NCBI RefSeq assembly: GCF_002358085.1
Contig: NZ_NTJD01000005.1
Span: 62,001-126,000 of the forward strand
Direction of reading: 5' to 3'
Length of the DNA: 64,000 nt
From: Pseudothioclava arenosa
Lineage (GTDB): Bacteria > Pseudomonadota > Alphaproteobacteria > Rhodobacterales > Rhodobacteraceae
A program made the position numbers and the translations under genes. Within the stretch, counting starts at the first letter, position 1, and each line of letters starts with the position of its first letter. Shown here one piece after another: positions 1 to 8,869 of this stretch. The notes below the pieces were generated by a model, which ran no database searches, had not been told where the DNA came from, and saw nothing but the letters and a program-made list of their open reading frames with translations.

Positions 1-1
1 C

Positions 2-676
2 GACGGCGCCGTGGAAAACGCGCTGAACATGCCCTCGATGACCGCCGAAGAAGCCAAGGTCATGGGCCCCTGGGTCAAGCTCGCCGAGCACCTCGGCTCG
101 TTCATCGGCCAGATGACCGACGACGCGATCAAGGCGATCAACATCACCTATGACGGGCTCGTCGCCGGGATGAACCTCAAGGCGCTGGACGCCGCCGTGG
201 TCGCGGGCATCATGAAGGCCTCGCAGCCCGACATGAACATGGTCTCGGCCCCGGTCGTCGCGAAAGAGCGTGGCATCCAGATCTCGACCACCTCGCAAGA
301 CAAGTCGGGCGTGTTCGACGGCTACATCAAGGTGACCGTGGTCTCGGAATCGAAAGAGCGCTCGATCGCCGGCACCTGCTTCTCGGATGGCAAGCCGCGC
401 TTCATCCAGATCAAGGGCATCAACATCGACGCCGAAGTGGGCGAGCACATGCTCTACACCACCAACGCCGACGTCCCGGGCATCATCGGCACGCTGGGCA
501 CCCTGCTCGGCCAGCACGGCGCCAACGTCGCCAACTTCACGCTGGGCCGCTCGAAAGCCGGCGGTGAAGCGATCGCGATCGCCTATCTCGATGCTGCCGT
601 GGACGCGGACATCATCAAAGAGCTGACTGCGACCGGCCTCTTCAAGCAGGTCAAGGCGCTCGAGTTCAATCTCTGA
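2..676 (+). CDS. serA: D-3-phosphoglycerate dehydrogenase, C-terminal part (5' end outside window)
   Basis: The frame is open from the window edge, so the gene is cut at its 5' end; the catalytic NAD-binding domains are missing here. What remains is the C-terminal allosteric substrate-binding region followed by an ACT domain (motif MLYTTNADVPGIIGTLGTLL, about residues 147-166 of the visible part), the arrangement of long-form SerA. The family oxidises 3-phosphoglycerate in the first step of serine synthesis, and the ACT domain usually binds serine for feedback control. A strong terminator follows the stop codon. Identity is secure from these domains although the active site cannot be inspected. 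Confidence 0.93.
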   Translation, partial: DGAVENALNMPSMTAEEAKVMGPWVKLAEHLGSFIGQMTDDAIKAINITYDGLVAGMNLKALDAAVVAGIMKASQPDMNMVSAPVVAKERGIQISTTSQDKSGVFDGYIKVTVVSESKERSIAGTCFSDGKPRFIQIKGINIDAEVGEHMLYTTNADVPGIIGTLGTLLGQHGANVANFTLGRSKAGGEAIAIAYLDAAVDADIIKELTATGLFKQVKALEFNL

Positions 677-701
677 GCCGCCCACCAGCGCAAGAAACAG
701 A

Positions 702-735
702 GCCCCGGCCACCTCGGCCGGGGTTTTTTTCTTTT
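702..735 (+). terminator. Rho-independent terminator of serA
   Basis: The 8-bp perfect stem CCCCGGCC / GGCCGGGG has a 5-base loop and is followed directly by seven T and then CTTTT. It starts about 25 bases after the serA stop. Confidence 0.92.
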
Positions 736-736
736 C

Positions 737-842
737 GCATCCTCGATTTCAAATTACGTTCCGTCACGTCAGCGCACGCCCACTAGCGTGCTGTGCAGGC
801 GCGGCGTTACGTTGCGCCAACTTTTAAACACGGAGACCTACC
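737..842 (+). promoter_or_regulatory. Upstream region of thiolase gene with inverted repeat
   Basis: This intergenic stretch between the serA terminator and the thiolase start must hold the thiolase promoter. It contains a perfect 6-bp inverted repeat, GCACGC (774-779) and GCGTGC (786-791), that could bind a dimeric regulator. The ribosome site GGAGA lies just before the ATG at 843. I cannot assign -35 and -10 boxes with confidence. Confidence 0.35.
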
Positions 843-2018
843 ATGACCGGAATCGTCATTCTCTCGGGCGCGCGCACCGCGATCGGCACCTTTGGCGGCA
901 GCCTCTCGGGCTTTGCCCCGATCGAGCTGGCCACCTTCGCCTCGCGTGAGGCCATTGCCCGCTCGGGCATCAGCGCCGAGCAGATCGGCCATGTGGTCTT
1001 CGGCCATATCATCAACACCGAGCCGCGCGACATGTATCTCTCGCGCGTGGCCTCGGTCGAAGCCGGCGTGCCGGTTGGCACCCCCGCGATGAACGTGAAC
1101 CGCCTCTGCGGCTCGGGCCTGCAAGCGATGGTTTCGGCCGCCCAGGCGCTGCGCGAAGGCGAAGCCGATTTCGCGCTCGCCGGCGGTGCCGACTGCATGA
1201 GCCGCGCCCCCTACATCTCGCAGGTCGCCCGCTTCGGTCAGAAGATGGGTGATGCGCGCATGATCGACATGATGGTCGGCGCCCTGACCTGCCCCTTCGG
1301 CACCGGCCACATGGGCGTGACCGCCGAGAACGTCGCCTGCGAGATGTCGATCTCGCGCGAAGAACAGGACGCCTTCGCTCTGGAAAGCCAGCGCCGCGCC
1401 CAGGCCGCGATCGAAGCCGGCAACTTCAAGGACGAAATCGTCCCGGTCGAGATCAAGACCCGCAAGGGCGTGACTGTCTTCGACACCGACGAGCACCCCA
1501 AAGCCACCACGATCGAGGCGCTCTCGGGCCTGCGCACCGTGTTCAAGAAGGACGGCACCGTCACCGCCGGCAACGCCTCGGGCATCAATGACGGCGCCGC
1601 CGCACTGGTTCTGGCGCGCGAAGACGCCGCCGCCGCCGCGGGTCTCAAGCCGCGCGCGCGCATCCTCGGCTATGCCGTCGCGGGCGTGCGCCCCGAGGTG
1701 ATGGGCCTCGGTCCGATCCCCGCCGTGCGCAAGCTCTGCGAGCGCACCGGGCTCGACATCAATGACTTCGACGTCATCGAGTCGAACGAAGCCTTCGCGG
1801 CGCAGGCTCTGGCCGTGTCGAAAGAGCTGGGCCTTGACCCCGCCAAGGTCAACCCGAACGGCGGCGCGATCGCGCTTGGCCACCCGATCGGCGCGACCGG
1901 CGCGATCCTCGCGGTCAAGGCGCTCTATGAACTGGAACGCACCGGCGGCAAACGCGCCCTGCTGACCATGTGCATCGGCGGCGGTCAGGGCATCGCGGTC
2001 GCGATCGAACGCATGTAA
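843..2018 (+). CDS. phaA: Acetyl-CoA C-acetyltransferase / beta-ketothiolase
   Basis: This 391-residue thiolase condenses two acetyl-CoA to acetoacetyl-CoA or works in reverse; in this group of bacteria it commonly feeds polyhydroxybutyrate synthesis. Visible family signatures are the nucleophilic cysteine in [11 protein letters not shown] (about residue 88), the GHPIGATGA block with the active-site histidine (about 345), and the C-terminal CIGGGQG with the second catalytic cysteine (about 377). Length is normal for the family. It is monocistronic, with its own upstream region and a downstream terminator. No phaB reductase lies beside it, so the PHB role is inference; BktB or AtoB type specificity is possible. 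Confidence 0.9.
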   Translation: MTGIVILSGARTAIGTFGGSLSGFAPIELATFASREAIARSGISAEQIGHVVFGHIINTEPRDMYLSRVASVEAGVPVGTPAMNVNRLCGSGLQAMVSAAQALREGEADFALAGGADCMSRAPYISQVARFGQKMGDARMIDMMVGALTCPFGTGHMGVTAENVACEMSISREEQDAFALESQRRAQAAIEAGNFKDEIVPVEIKTRKGVTVFDTDEHPKATTIEALSGLRTVFKKDGTVTAGNASGINDGAAALVLAREDAAAAAGLKPRARILGYAVAGVRPEVMGLGPIPAVRKLCERTGLDINDFDVIESNEAFAAQALAVSKELGLDPAKVNPNGGAIALGHPIGATGAILAVKALYELERTGGKRALLTMCIGGGQGIAVAIERM

Positions 2019-2045
2019 TCCCAATTTTACATAATTCGAAGCCTT

Positions 2046-2090
2046 GGGGGCGCGTGGATTAAGGGTTAATTCACGCGCCCTCTTCTATTT
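2046..2090 (+). terminator. Terminator after thiolase gene
   Basis: The 9-bp stem GGGCGCGTG (2048-2056) / CACGCGCCC (2072-2080), with further weak pairing inside, is followed by TCTTCTATTTT. It separates the thiolase from the histidine kinase gene. Confidence 0.8.
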
Positions 2091-2119
2091 TCGACCCGTA
2101 GGTTCTTTTGGCGGGTCAC

Positions 2120-4351
2120 ATGAGCATGCATTCCACGATAGCCGACAAGCTCGCACAGGAGCGTCGGGCAAGGCTCGCGGCGGAGCGGCTGCTGGAGCAG
2201 AAGAAGCACGAGTTGTTCGCCGCGAACCAGAAGCTCGCGCAGCATGCGCGCGCGCTTTCCGATCAGCTTGTCGAGCAGCGCAGCGGGCTTGAACGCGCTT
2301 TATCGGAAGCCGCCTCGCTGAAAGGCGAAAACTCGCGCGTACTCGTTGATCTGGAGCGCGCGAATTCGATGGCGCTCTTGGCACGGCGCAGGCTCTGGGA
2401 TGCGATCGAAACCGTGCAGGACGGCTTCGCGGTGTTCGACCCGGACCTCAAGCTGGTCTGCGCGAACCAGGCCTATCTGTCTTTTTTCCGCGGTGAGGTC
2501 GCGATCGCGGCCGGAGTGAGCTATGACGCGGTGCTTAAGGTCGTGGGCAGCTCGGGGCTGGTCGATCTGGACGGGCGCGACCCGCAGGATTGGCATCACG
2601 AGATGATTGCGCGCATCCATAGCAAGCGGATCGAGCCGCTCGTGGTCACGACCTACAAGGGTCGGCACCTGCGGCTGACCGATCGCTGGGGCTCGGATGG
2701 CGACCTGGTTTGCCTCGTGCAAGACATCACGCCGATCATCGAACGCGAAGAGGCGCTGCGCGAGGCGCGCGACAAGGCCGAGGCCGCGAACCGCGCCAAA
2801 TCCGCTTTTCTTGCCAATATGAGTCACGAGATCCGCACGCCAATGAACGGCGTCATCGGCATGGCCGAGCTGATCTGCGATACTGAGCTGAGCGAAGAGC
2901 AACGCCTTTACGCCGAGACCATTCGCTCGTCGAGCGAGGCGCTTTTGGCGATCATCAACGATGTACTCGACTATTCGAAGATCGAGGCCGAGAGGCTGCG
3001 CCTCTACCCCGAGGAATTCGACCTCGAACGCTGCCTGCACGAGATCATGATCCTGCTGCAACCGATGGCCAGCAAGAAAGACGTCCGCCTTCTGGTCGAT
3101 TACGACATGTTCCTACCGACACGCTTCCTCGCCGATCCGGGGCGGATGCGGCAAGTGCTGACCAACCTGATCGGGAATGCGGTGAAATTCACCGAAACCG
3201 GCCATGTGCTCGCCCGCGTCGTCGGGTTCGAAAAGCAGGACGCGCGCTATGAGCTGCACGTCTCGGTCGAGGATACCGGGATCGGCATCGCGCCCGAGAA
3301 CCTCGAACATGTGTTTGGCGAGTTCAATCAGGTTGAGGCCGAGACCAACCGGAAATTCGAAGGCACCGGGTTGGGCCTCGCGATCACGCGCCGCCTCGTC
3401 GAGCTGATGGACGGCGACGTCTGGGTCGATAGCGAGTTGGGGCGCGGCTCCTGTTTCGGCTTCCGCATCACCGTCGAACGCGCGGAACCGCCAGAACCGC
3501 GTATGGAAATGCAGGCCCCGATCACGCTACGCGCCGCGCTTGTGGTCGACGACCTTCTGGTGAACCGCGTCATCCTCGAACGCCAGCTGCAGACCTACGG
3601 GCTCGACGTCACACTTTGCCGATCCGGCGCCGAGGCGTTGCAGGCCATCGAGGACGGCACGCAATTCGATGTCGTGCTGACGGACTACCGGATGCCCGAA
3701 ATGAACGGACTCGAACTGGCGCAGAACCTGCAACATCTGGGCCTGACGACCCCGATCCTGATGCTGACCTCCGACCCGCAGGCTATCTCGGAGGCCGCCG
3801 CGTTTTCCGATCAGATCAGATGCCTCGAAAAGCCCGTTCTGCGCTCCGATCTCTATCGGGTGCTGCTGCGGCTCTCCGAACCTGTTGCCGAGAACACGCC
3901 AACGCCCCCTCCGGCGTCAGCGCCCAAGATCGCCTCGCGCCTGATGCGTGTCCTGGCCGCGGAAGACAATCGGACGAACCAATTGGTTCTGCGCAAGATG
4001 CTCAAACATCTCGATATCGACCTGCGCTTTGCCAATAACGGGCGCGAGGCGGTCGATCTGTGGCAGAGCTTCGCGCCCGATCTGATCCTGATGGATATCT
4101 CGATGCCCGAAATGGACGGGCGCACGGCGACCCGTGAAATCCGCGACCGCGAGGCAGCGCAGGGAGGGCATGTGCCGATCTGTGCGCTGACCGCCCATGC
4201 GATGGACGGCGACGCCGATGAGATCCTTGCCGCCGGGGTGGATTTCTACCTGACCAAGCCGCTGAAAAAGACGCTGATCGAAACCCGCATTCTGGCGCAT
4301 GTCCCGGATGATGCGCGCGATCCGGGCGGAAGCAATCAAGCGCCGGAGTAA
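2120..4351 (+). CDS. Hybrid sensor histidine kinase with two receiver domains
   Basis: This cytoplasmic sensor kinase of about 743 residues has no membrane segment. In order it shows an N-terminal coiled coil (about 1-75), a PAS-like sensor (about 85-205), HisKA with the phosphorylated histidine in NMSHEIRTPMNGVIG (about 238), HATPase with DTGIGI and GTGLGLAI, a receiver with acceptor Asp in LTDYRMP (about 522), and a second receiver with acceptor Asp in LMDISMP (about 660). No Hpt domain is present, so a separate phosphotransferase is probably needed. ATG 2120 is preferred over TTG 2108; ATG 2126 is also possible. It stands alone, convergent with recQ with no spacer. The signal and target are unknown. 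Confidence 0.88.
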   Translation: MSMHSTIADKLAQERRARLAAERLLEQKKHELFAANQKLAQHARALSDQLVEQRSGLERALSEAASLKGENSRVLVDLERANSMALLARRRLWDAIETVQDGFAVFDPDLKLVCANQAYLSFFRGEVAIAAGVSYDAVLKVVGSSGLVDLDGRDPQDWHHEMIARIHSKRIEPLVVTTYKGRHLRLTDRWGSDGDLVCLVQDITPIIEREEALREARDKAEAANRAKSAFLANMSHEIRTPMNGVIGMAELICDTELSEEQRLYAETIRSSSEALLAIINDVLDYSKIEAERLRLYPEEFDLERCLHEIMILLQPMASKKDVRLLVDYDMFLPTRFLADPGRMRQVLTNLIGNAVKFTETGHVLARVVGFEKQDARYELHVSVEDTGIGIAPENLEHVFGEFNQVEAETNRKFEGTGLGLAITRRLVELMDGDVWVDSELGRGSCFGFRITVERAEPPEPRMEMQAPITLRAALVVDDLLVNRVILERQLQTYGLDVTLCRSGAEALQAIEDGTQFDVVLTDYRMPEMNGLELAQNLQHLGLTTPILMLTSDPQAISEAAAFSDQIRCLEKPVLRSDLYRVLLRLSEPVAENTPTPPPASAPKIASRLMRVLAAEDNRTNQLVLRKMLKHLDIDLRFANNGREAVDLWQSFAPDLILMDISMPEMDGRTATREIRDREAAQGGHVPICALTAHAMDGDADEILAAGVDFYLTKPLKKTLIETRILAHVPDDARDPGGSNQAPE

Positions 4352-6427
4352 TCACCGAAACTGTGCGATGATTTCCAGAAAGGCATCGCCAAAGCGCTCG
4401 ATCTTGGGTGCCGTCATGCCGCCGATCCGCGACAACTCGGCGGTCGTGCGCGGGCGCGCCTCGGCGATCCGGCGCAATTCCGAGGCGCTCAGGCTCAGTT
4501 GCCGCGCAAGCCCGTCTTCGCCACGCGCAAGCCGTTGCTGCGCCTCGGCGAGCTGATCGAAAATCTCGCCTGCCGCGCTGCCAGCCAGGCGCCGCCGCTG
4601 CGGATGCTGCTCGGGTACTTCACCCGCAATCACCTCAAGGAACGCGCGTCCGTAGCTTTCCAGCTTCTTCGCGCCGACCCCGTTCACGCGCGCCATCGCA
4701 TCAAGGCTCGCGGGCCGCGTTTCTGCCATCTCGATCAGGGTGCGATCGTTGAAAATCATATAGGCCGGCAGGCCCGCCGTCTCGGCCAGCGCGCGGCGCT
4801 TGGCCTTCAGCGCCGACAAAAGCGGCGCGTCCTCGTCCGACACCAACGCCTTGACCACCGGCCCCGATTTCGCGCGCTTCACCAGATCGCTGCGCAGCGT
4901 AATCCGTTCTTCGCCGCGCAGAATCGGATGTGCGCGCCGCGTCATCACCAACGCCCCATGCCGCGCAGCATCGGGCCGCAGCAGGTCATGCCCCATCATC
5001 TGCCGGAACAACGCCTGCCATTGCGCGCGCGTCATGTCGCACCCGACGCCGAAGGTTGGCAGCCGGTCGTGCCCGCGCGCGCGGATCTTGTCGGTGTCCT
5101 GCCCAAGCAGGATCTCGATCAGATGGCCGGCGCCATAGCTTTCCTCGGTGCGCAACGCGGCCGAAAGCGCCTTGCGCACGGCCTCGGTCGCGTCGAACGT
5201 CTCGGGCGGGCGATCGCAGAGATCACAATTGCCGCAGGGCTCGGCCAAGGTTTCGCCGAAATAGGCCAGGAGCTGCTGACGCCGACAGCCAATCGCCTCG
5301 GCCAGACCCAAAAGTGCATTCAGCCGCCCGTGGTCGGCCGCCTTGCGCTCGGGCGGTGCAAGGCCCTCGTCGATCTGAACGCGGCGCAGGCGAATGTCAT
5401 CAGGTCCGAAGAGTGCGAAGGTCTCGGCCGGGGCGCCATCGCGACCGGCACGACCGATTTCCTGATAATAGGCCTCGATCGACTTGGGCAGATCGGCATG
5501 GGCGACCCAGCGGATGTCGGGCTTGTCGATGCCCATCCCGAAGGCCACCGTCGCCACCACGATCAGCCCGTCCTCGCGCTGAAACCGGGCCTCGACCAGA
5601 CGACGATCCTCGGCCTCCATGCCGCCGTGGTAGTGGCAGGCGGCGTGACCGGCCTCGCGCAGCGCCGCCGCCAGCGCCTCGGTCTTGGCGCGCGAGGCGC
5701 AATAGACGATGCCCGACTGGCCTTTTCGCTGCGCAGCGAAATCGAGGATCTGCCGCCGCGGCTGATCCTTGGGCGCGAAGGCGAGATGGATGTTCGGGCG
5801 GTCAAAGCCGCGCAGAAACTCGGCGGGCTGGCGGCCCTCGAAGAGCCGCGCGACAATCTCGGCGCGGGTCTCTTCGTCGGCGGTCGCGGTGAAGGCGGCC
5901 AGCGGCACGCCCAGCGCGCGCTTGAGTTCCCCGATGCGCAGGTAATCGGGGCGGAAATCATGGCCCCACTGGCTGACGCAATGGGCCTCGTCGACCGCGA
6001 TCAGCGCAACCTTGCTGCGCCGCAGCAAGGCCAATGCTGCACCCGAGGCCAGTCGCTCGGGCGCCATGTAGAGGAGTTTCAGCCGCCCTGCATCAAGCGC
6101 GGCAAACACCTCTTCGGTTTCCTCTTCGGTATTACCCGAAGTCAGGGCGCCCGCCTCGACCCCCGCTTCGCGCAGTGCCCGGACCTGATCGCGCATCAGC
6201 GCGATCAGCGGCGAGATCACCACGGTCAGGCCGGGCAGGCACAGCGCGGGCAGTTGGAAACACAGGGACTTTCCGCCGCCCGTCGGCATGATCGCCAGCG
6301 TGTCGCGCCCCGCGATCACCGCGCGCACGATTTCCTCCTGCCCGGGGCGGAAGGCCTGAAAGCCGAAGACGCTGGCCAGAAGGCCCTCGGGGGTCTGCCC
6401 CGCCGAAGCCACCCCGTCGGCCGCCAC
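4352..6427 (-). CDS. recQ: ATP-dependent DNA helicase RecQ with two HRDC domains
   Basis: This 691-residue 3'-5' helicase acts in recombination and replication-fork repair. The motifs seen are Walker A in MPTGGGKSLC (about residue 48), the DEAH box in VDEAHCVSQWGHDFRPDY (about 147), motif VI QEIGRAGRDG, and the zinc cluster with CGNCDLC. The C terminus carries two HRDC modules (about 520-590 and 615-690), whereas the E. coli enzyme has one and is shorter. GTG 6427 lies 3 bases after the yggT stop, so translation is probably coupled. The convergent kinase gene ends exactly where this gene ends. Confidence 0.95.
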   Translation of the reverse strand: MAADGVASAGQTPEGLLASVFGFQAFRPGQEEIVRAVIAGRDTLAIMPTGGGKSLCFQLPALCLPGLTVVISPLIALMRDQVRALREAGVEAGALTSGNTEEETEEVFAALDAGRLKLLYMAPERLASGAALALLRRSKVALIAVDEAHCVSQWGHDFRPDYLRIGELKRALGVPLAAFTATADEETRAEIVARLFEGRQPAEFLRGFDRPNIHLAFAPKDQPRRQILDFAAQRKGQSGIVYCASRAKTEALAAALREAGHAACHYHGGMEAEDRRLVEARFQREDGLIVVATVAFGMGIDKPDIRWVAHADLPKSIEAYYQEIGRAGRDGAPAETFALFGPDDIRLRRVQIDEGLAPPERKAADHGRLNALLGLAEAIGCRRQQLLAYFGETLAEPCGNCDLCDRPPETFDATEAVRKALSAALRTEESYGAGHLIEILLGQDTDKIRARGHDRLPTFGVGCDMTRAQWQALFRQMMGHDLLRPDAARHGALVMTRRAHPILRGEERITLRSDLVKRAKSGPVVKALVSDEDAPLLSALKAKRRALAETAGLPAYMIFNDRTLIEMAETRPASLDAMARVNGVGAKKLESYGRAFLEVIAGEVPEQHPQRRRLAGSAAGEIFDQLAEAQQRLARGEDGLARQLSLSASELRRIAEARPRTTAELSRIGGMTAPKIERFGDAFLEIIAQFR

Positions 6428-6430
6428 CGA

Positions 6431-6733
6431 TCAGAACCCGGCGGCGCTGTAGAAGAAGCCGGCGTTGTTGCGCAGCGCCTGACGCAGGATGATGATCAGG
6501 ATGAAGGCCACCAGCGGCGCGAGGTCCAGCATGCCGGTATTGGGCAGGAAGCGCCGGATGCGCGAATAGATCGGCTCGAGCACGCTATTGAGCCCGTACC
6601 AGATCTGCGCGACCAGCGGCTGGCGCAGGTTGAGCACCTGAAAGTTAATCAGCCAGCTCATCACGATATGCGCGATCATGACGAAATAGACGACCCCGAG
6701 GATCATATCGAGTGCCTGATAAAGCGTGACCAT
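6431..6733 (-). CDS. YggT family membrane protein
   Basis: This 100-residue protein has two hydrophobic segments (about 7-25 and 72-92) separated by a loop with the family motif RIRRFLPNTGMLDLAPLVAF. YggT proteins sit in the inner membrane and have been linked to osmotic tolerance and cell division, but their biochemical role is not settled. ATG 6733 is chosen because GGAGG lies 7 bases upstream; an open frame continues to 6805 but has no such site. It is the first gene of a two-gene operon with recQ. Confidence 0.88.
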   Translation of the reverse strand: MVTLYQALDMILGVVYFVMIAHIVMSWLINFQVLNLRQPLVAQIWYGLNSVLEPIYSRIRRFLPNTGMLDLAPLVAFILIIILRQALRNNAGFFYSAAGF

Positions 6734-6869
6734 GCCTGCCTCCGTTGGACTTGACACACAGGTAAGGCCTCGGGCGCGCGCGTGCAACCGCCAGATCACG
6801 CGCATGTGCCGTAACGTCCACGTTGACGGCCTTGCCGCAGCGCGGCACCGATGGATCAGGAGGCCCGCG
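6734..6869. promoter_or_regulatory. Divergent promoter region yggT / thioesterase
   Basis: This spacer must hold both divergent promoters. A TTGACG hexamer and the short palindrome AACGTCCACGTT lie near 6810-6830, upstream of the thioesterase gene. The sequence AGGAGG before 6870 sets the thioesterase start. Assignment of promoter boxes is tentative. Confidence 0.35.
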
Positions 6870-7400
6870 ATGTATCCCTATGCCCGTTTCTTCAAGGCCG
6901 CCCTTTCGGCGCGGCGCGCCCCGCGTCTTGGCATTCTCGACACCCATGTCAGCCAGCACATCTGCTGGCCCTGGGATATCGACCCCTGGATGGAGCTGAA
7001 CAACGGCCGCACGCTGACGTTGTACGACCTTGGCCGCGTCGGGATCTCGATCCGCACCGGGCTCTGGGCGATGCTGCAACGCCAGAAATGGGGCATCGTC
7101 GTCGCCGGCGCCACGGTGCGCTATCGCCGCCGCATCACCGCGTTCAAGTGCTTCGAGATGCGCACCCGCTGCATCGGCTGGGACGATCGGTTCCTCTACA
7201 TGGAGCAAAGCATGTGGCGCGACGGCGAGTGTTCGTCCGCCGTGCTGATCCGCGGCGCGATCACCTCGCGCAAGGGCATGGTGCCGCCCGCGCAGGCGCT
7301 TGAAGCGATGGGCGAAAGCCCGCAGAGCCCGCCCCTGCCCGACTGGGTCTGGAGCTGGATCGACGCCGATGCAACCCGGACATGGCCGCCCGAAGGTTAG
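6870..7400 (+). CDS. Acyl-CoA thioesterase-like protein (hotdog fold, 4HBT_2 type)
   Basis: This 176-residue protein looks like a single-domain hotdog thioesterase. The region WDIDPWMELNNGRTLTLYDLGR near residue 30 matches the conserved segment around the catalytic Asp and Asn of this family, followed by the long helix and five-strand sheet typical of the fold. Such enzymes hydrolyse acyl-CoA thioesters; the substrate cannot be read from sequence. ATG 6870 is preferred because AGGAGG lies 8 bases upstream, although the frame stays open to 6726. It appears monocistronic. Confidence 0.78.
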   Translation: MYPYARFFKAALSARRAPRLGILDTHVSQHICWPWDIDPWMELNNGRTLTLYDLGRVGISIRTGLWAMLQRQKWGIVVAGATVRYRRRITAFKCFEMRTRCIGWDDRFLYMEQSMWRDGECSSAVLIRGAITSRKGMVPPAQALEAMGESPQSPPLPDWVWSWIDADATRTWPPEG

Positions 7401-7487
7401 AGCCGGCCCATTCACCTTGCGTCACCTGCCGAATTCGGGCTTGATCGCGCGGCGCGGTACAGGACGCGGAGCAGACAGGGGGCCGGA

Positions 7488-8852
7488 ATGGTCAGCGCGA
7501 AGAAACGCATCTGGGGCTGGTTCTTTTTCGACTGGGCCAGCCAGCCGTATCACACCGTCCTGTTAACCTTCATCTACGGCCCGTTCTTTGCCTCGGTCGC
7601 CTCGGCCTGGCTGGTTTCGAGCGGCCTCGACGAAAGCGCCGCCGATGCGCAGGCGCAATCGCTCTGGTCGATGATGCTGACGATCTCGGGGCTGCTGATC
7701 GGCTTCGGCGCGCCACTGATGGGGGCACTGGCGGATTCCTCGGGGCGGCGTCGGCCGTGGATTTTGGGGTTCTCGGTGCTCTACGTGCTGGGCGCGGCGG
7801 CGCTCTGGTTCACCGATCCGGCGGGCGGCAATGCCTTCGCGATGCTGCTGGCCTTCGGGCTCGGCTTCATCGGCGCCGAATTCGCCCTGATCTTCATCAA
7901 TGCGCAGCTGCCCAGCCTGATTTCGCGCGACGAGATCGGCAAGGTCTCGGGATCGGGCTTTGCCTTTGGATATGTCGGAGGGCTTGTCGCGCTGGCCATC
8001 GTGCTGCTGTTTCTGGCCGAGCAACCCGACGGGCGCACGCTGATCGGACTCACGCCCGGGCTGGGCCTGTTTGAAAGCGGAAGCTTCGCTGGCACCCGGG
8101 CGGTCGGGCCGTTCACCGCGCTCTGGTATCTGGTGTTCATGATCCCCTACGTGATGTGGGTGCATGAGCCCAAGGCCACGCGGCGCACCTCGTTTCGCGC
8201 GGCGCTTGGCATCCTTGGGCGCTCGCTGCGCGGGCTTCGCCACAAGCGCAGCCTGACCTCTTATCTCCTGTCCTCGATGTTCTACCGCGACGCGCTGAAC
8301 GGGCTGTATGGTTTTGGCGGGGTCTATGCCAATCTGGTGCTCGACTGGTCGATCGTGACGATCGGCATCTTCGGCATCGTCTCGGGCGTGGCCGCGGCCT
8401 TCTTCAGCTGGCTGGGCGGCAAGCTCGATGCACGACTGGGGCCGAAGCCGGTGATTACCGGCGCGATCTGGGTGCTGATCGGGGTGGTGGTGCTGATCGT
8501 CGGCATGACCCGCGAAAGCCTTTTCGGCATGCCGCTGGCCGAGGGATCGCGCCTGCCCGACATCCTGTTCTTTATCTGCGGCATCCTGATCGGCGGCATG
8601 GGCGGCACGCTGCAGGCGGCCTCGCGCACGCTGATGGTGCGCCATTGCGACCCCGCCGCGCCCACCGAGAGCTTCGGGCTTTACGGGCTGTCGGGGCGGG
8701 CGACCTCGTTCATGGCGCCCGCGCTGATCTACGTGGTCACCACCGCGACCGGATCGGCGCGTTTCGGCGTATCGCCCCTGATCGGCCTTTTCCTCCTGGG
8801 CCTCGTGCTGCTAGCATTCGTCAAGCCCGAAGGCGAAGCCCACGATCCGTGA
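7488..8852 (+). CDS. MFS transporter of the UMF1 (Atg22-like) family
   Basis: This 454-residue membrane protein has about twelve hydrophobic segments. The N-terminal signature WGWFFFDWASQPYHTVLLTF and the GALADSSGRRRPW loop between helices 2 and 3 are typical of the UMF1 group, related to the yeast vacuolar effluxer Atg22. Bacterial members probably export amino acids or similar small solutes, but the substrate here is unknown. GGGGGCC precedes the ATG. The gene is followed after 17 bases by mepA, so the two may be cotranscribed. Confidence 0.85.
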   Translation: MVSAKKRIWGWFFFDWASQPYHTVLLTFIYGPFFASVASAWLVSSGLDESAADAQAQSLWSMMLTISGLLIGFGAPLMGALADSSGRRRPWILGFSVLYVLGAAALWFTDPAGGNAFAMLLAFGLGFIGAEFALIFINAQLPSLISRDEIGKVSGSGFAFGYVGGLVALAIVLLFLAEQPDGRTLIGLTPGLGLFESGSFAGTRAVGPFTALWYLVFMIPYVMWVHEPKATRRTSFRAALGILGRSLRGLRHKRSLTSYLLSSMFYRDALNGLYGFGGVYANLVLDWSIVTIGIFGIVSGVAAAFFSWLGGKLDARLGPKPVITGAIWVLIGVVVLIVGMTRESLFGMPLAEGSRLPDILFFICGILIGGMGGTLQAASRTLMVRHCDPAAPTESFGLYGLSGRATSFMAPALIYVVTTATGSARFGVSPLIGLFLLGLVLLAFVKPEGEAHDP

Positions 8853-8869
8853 TCCGAGCAGGACAGCCT

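Noticed and set aside
4499-6754. Very long plus-strand open frame opposite recQ and yggT
   Set aside because: It mirrors clear recQ coding on the other strand. Its composition is Gln/Arg/His-rich, as expected for an antisense frame in G+C-rich DNA, and it has no recognisable domain.
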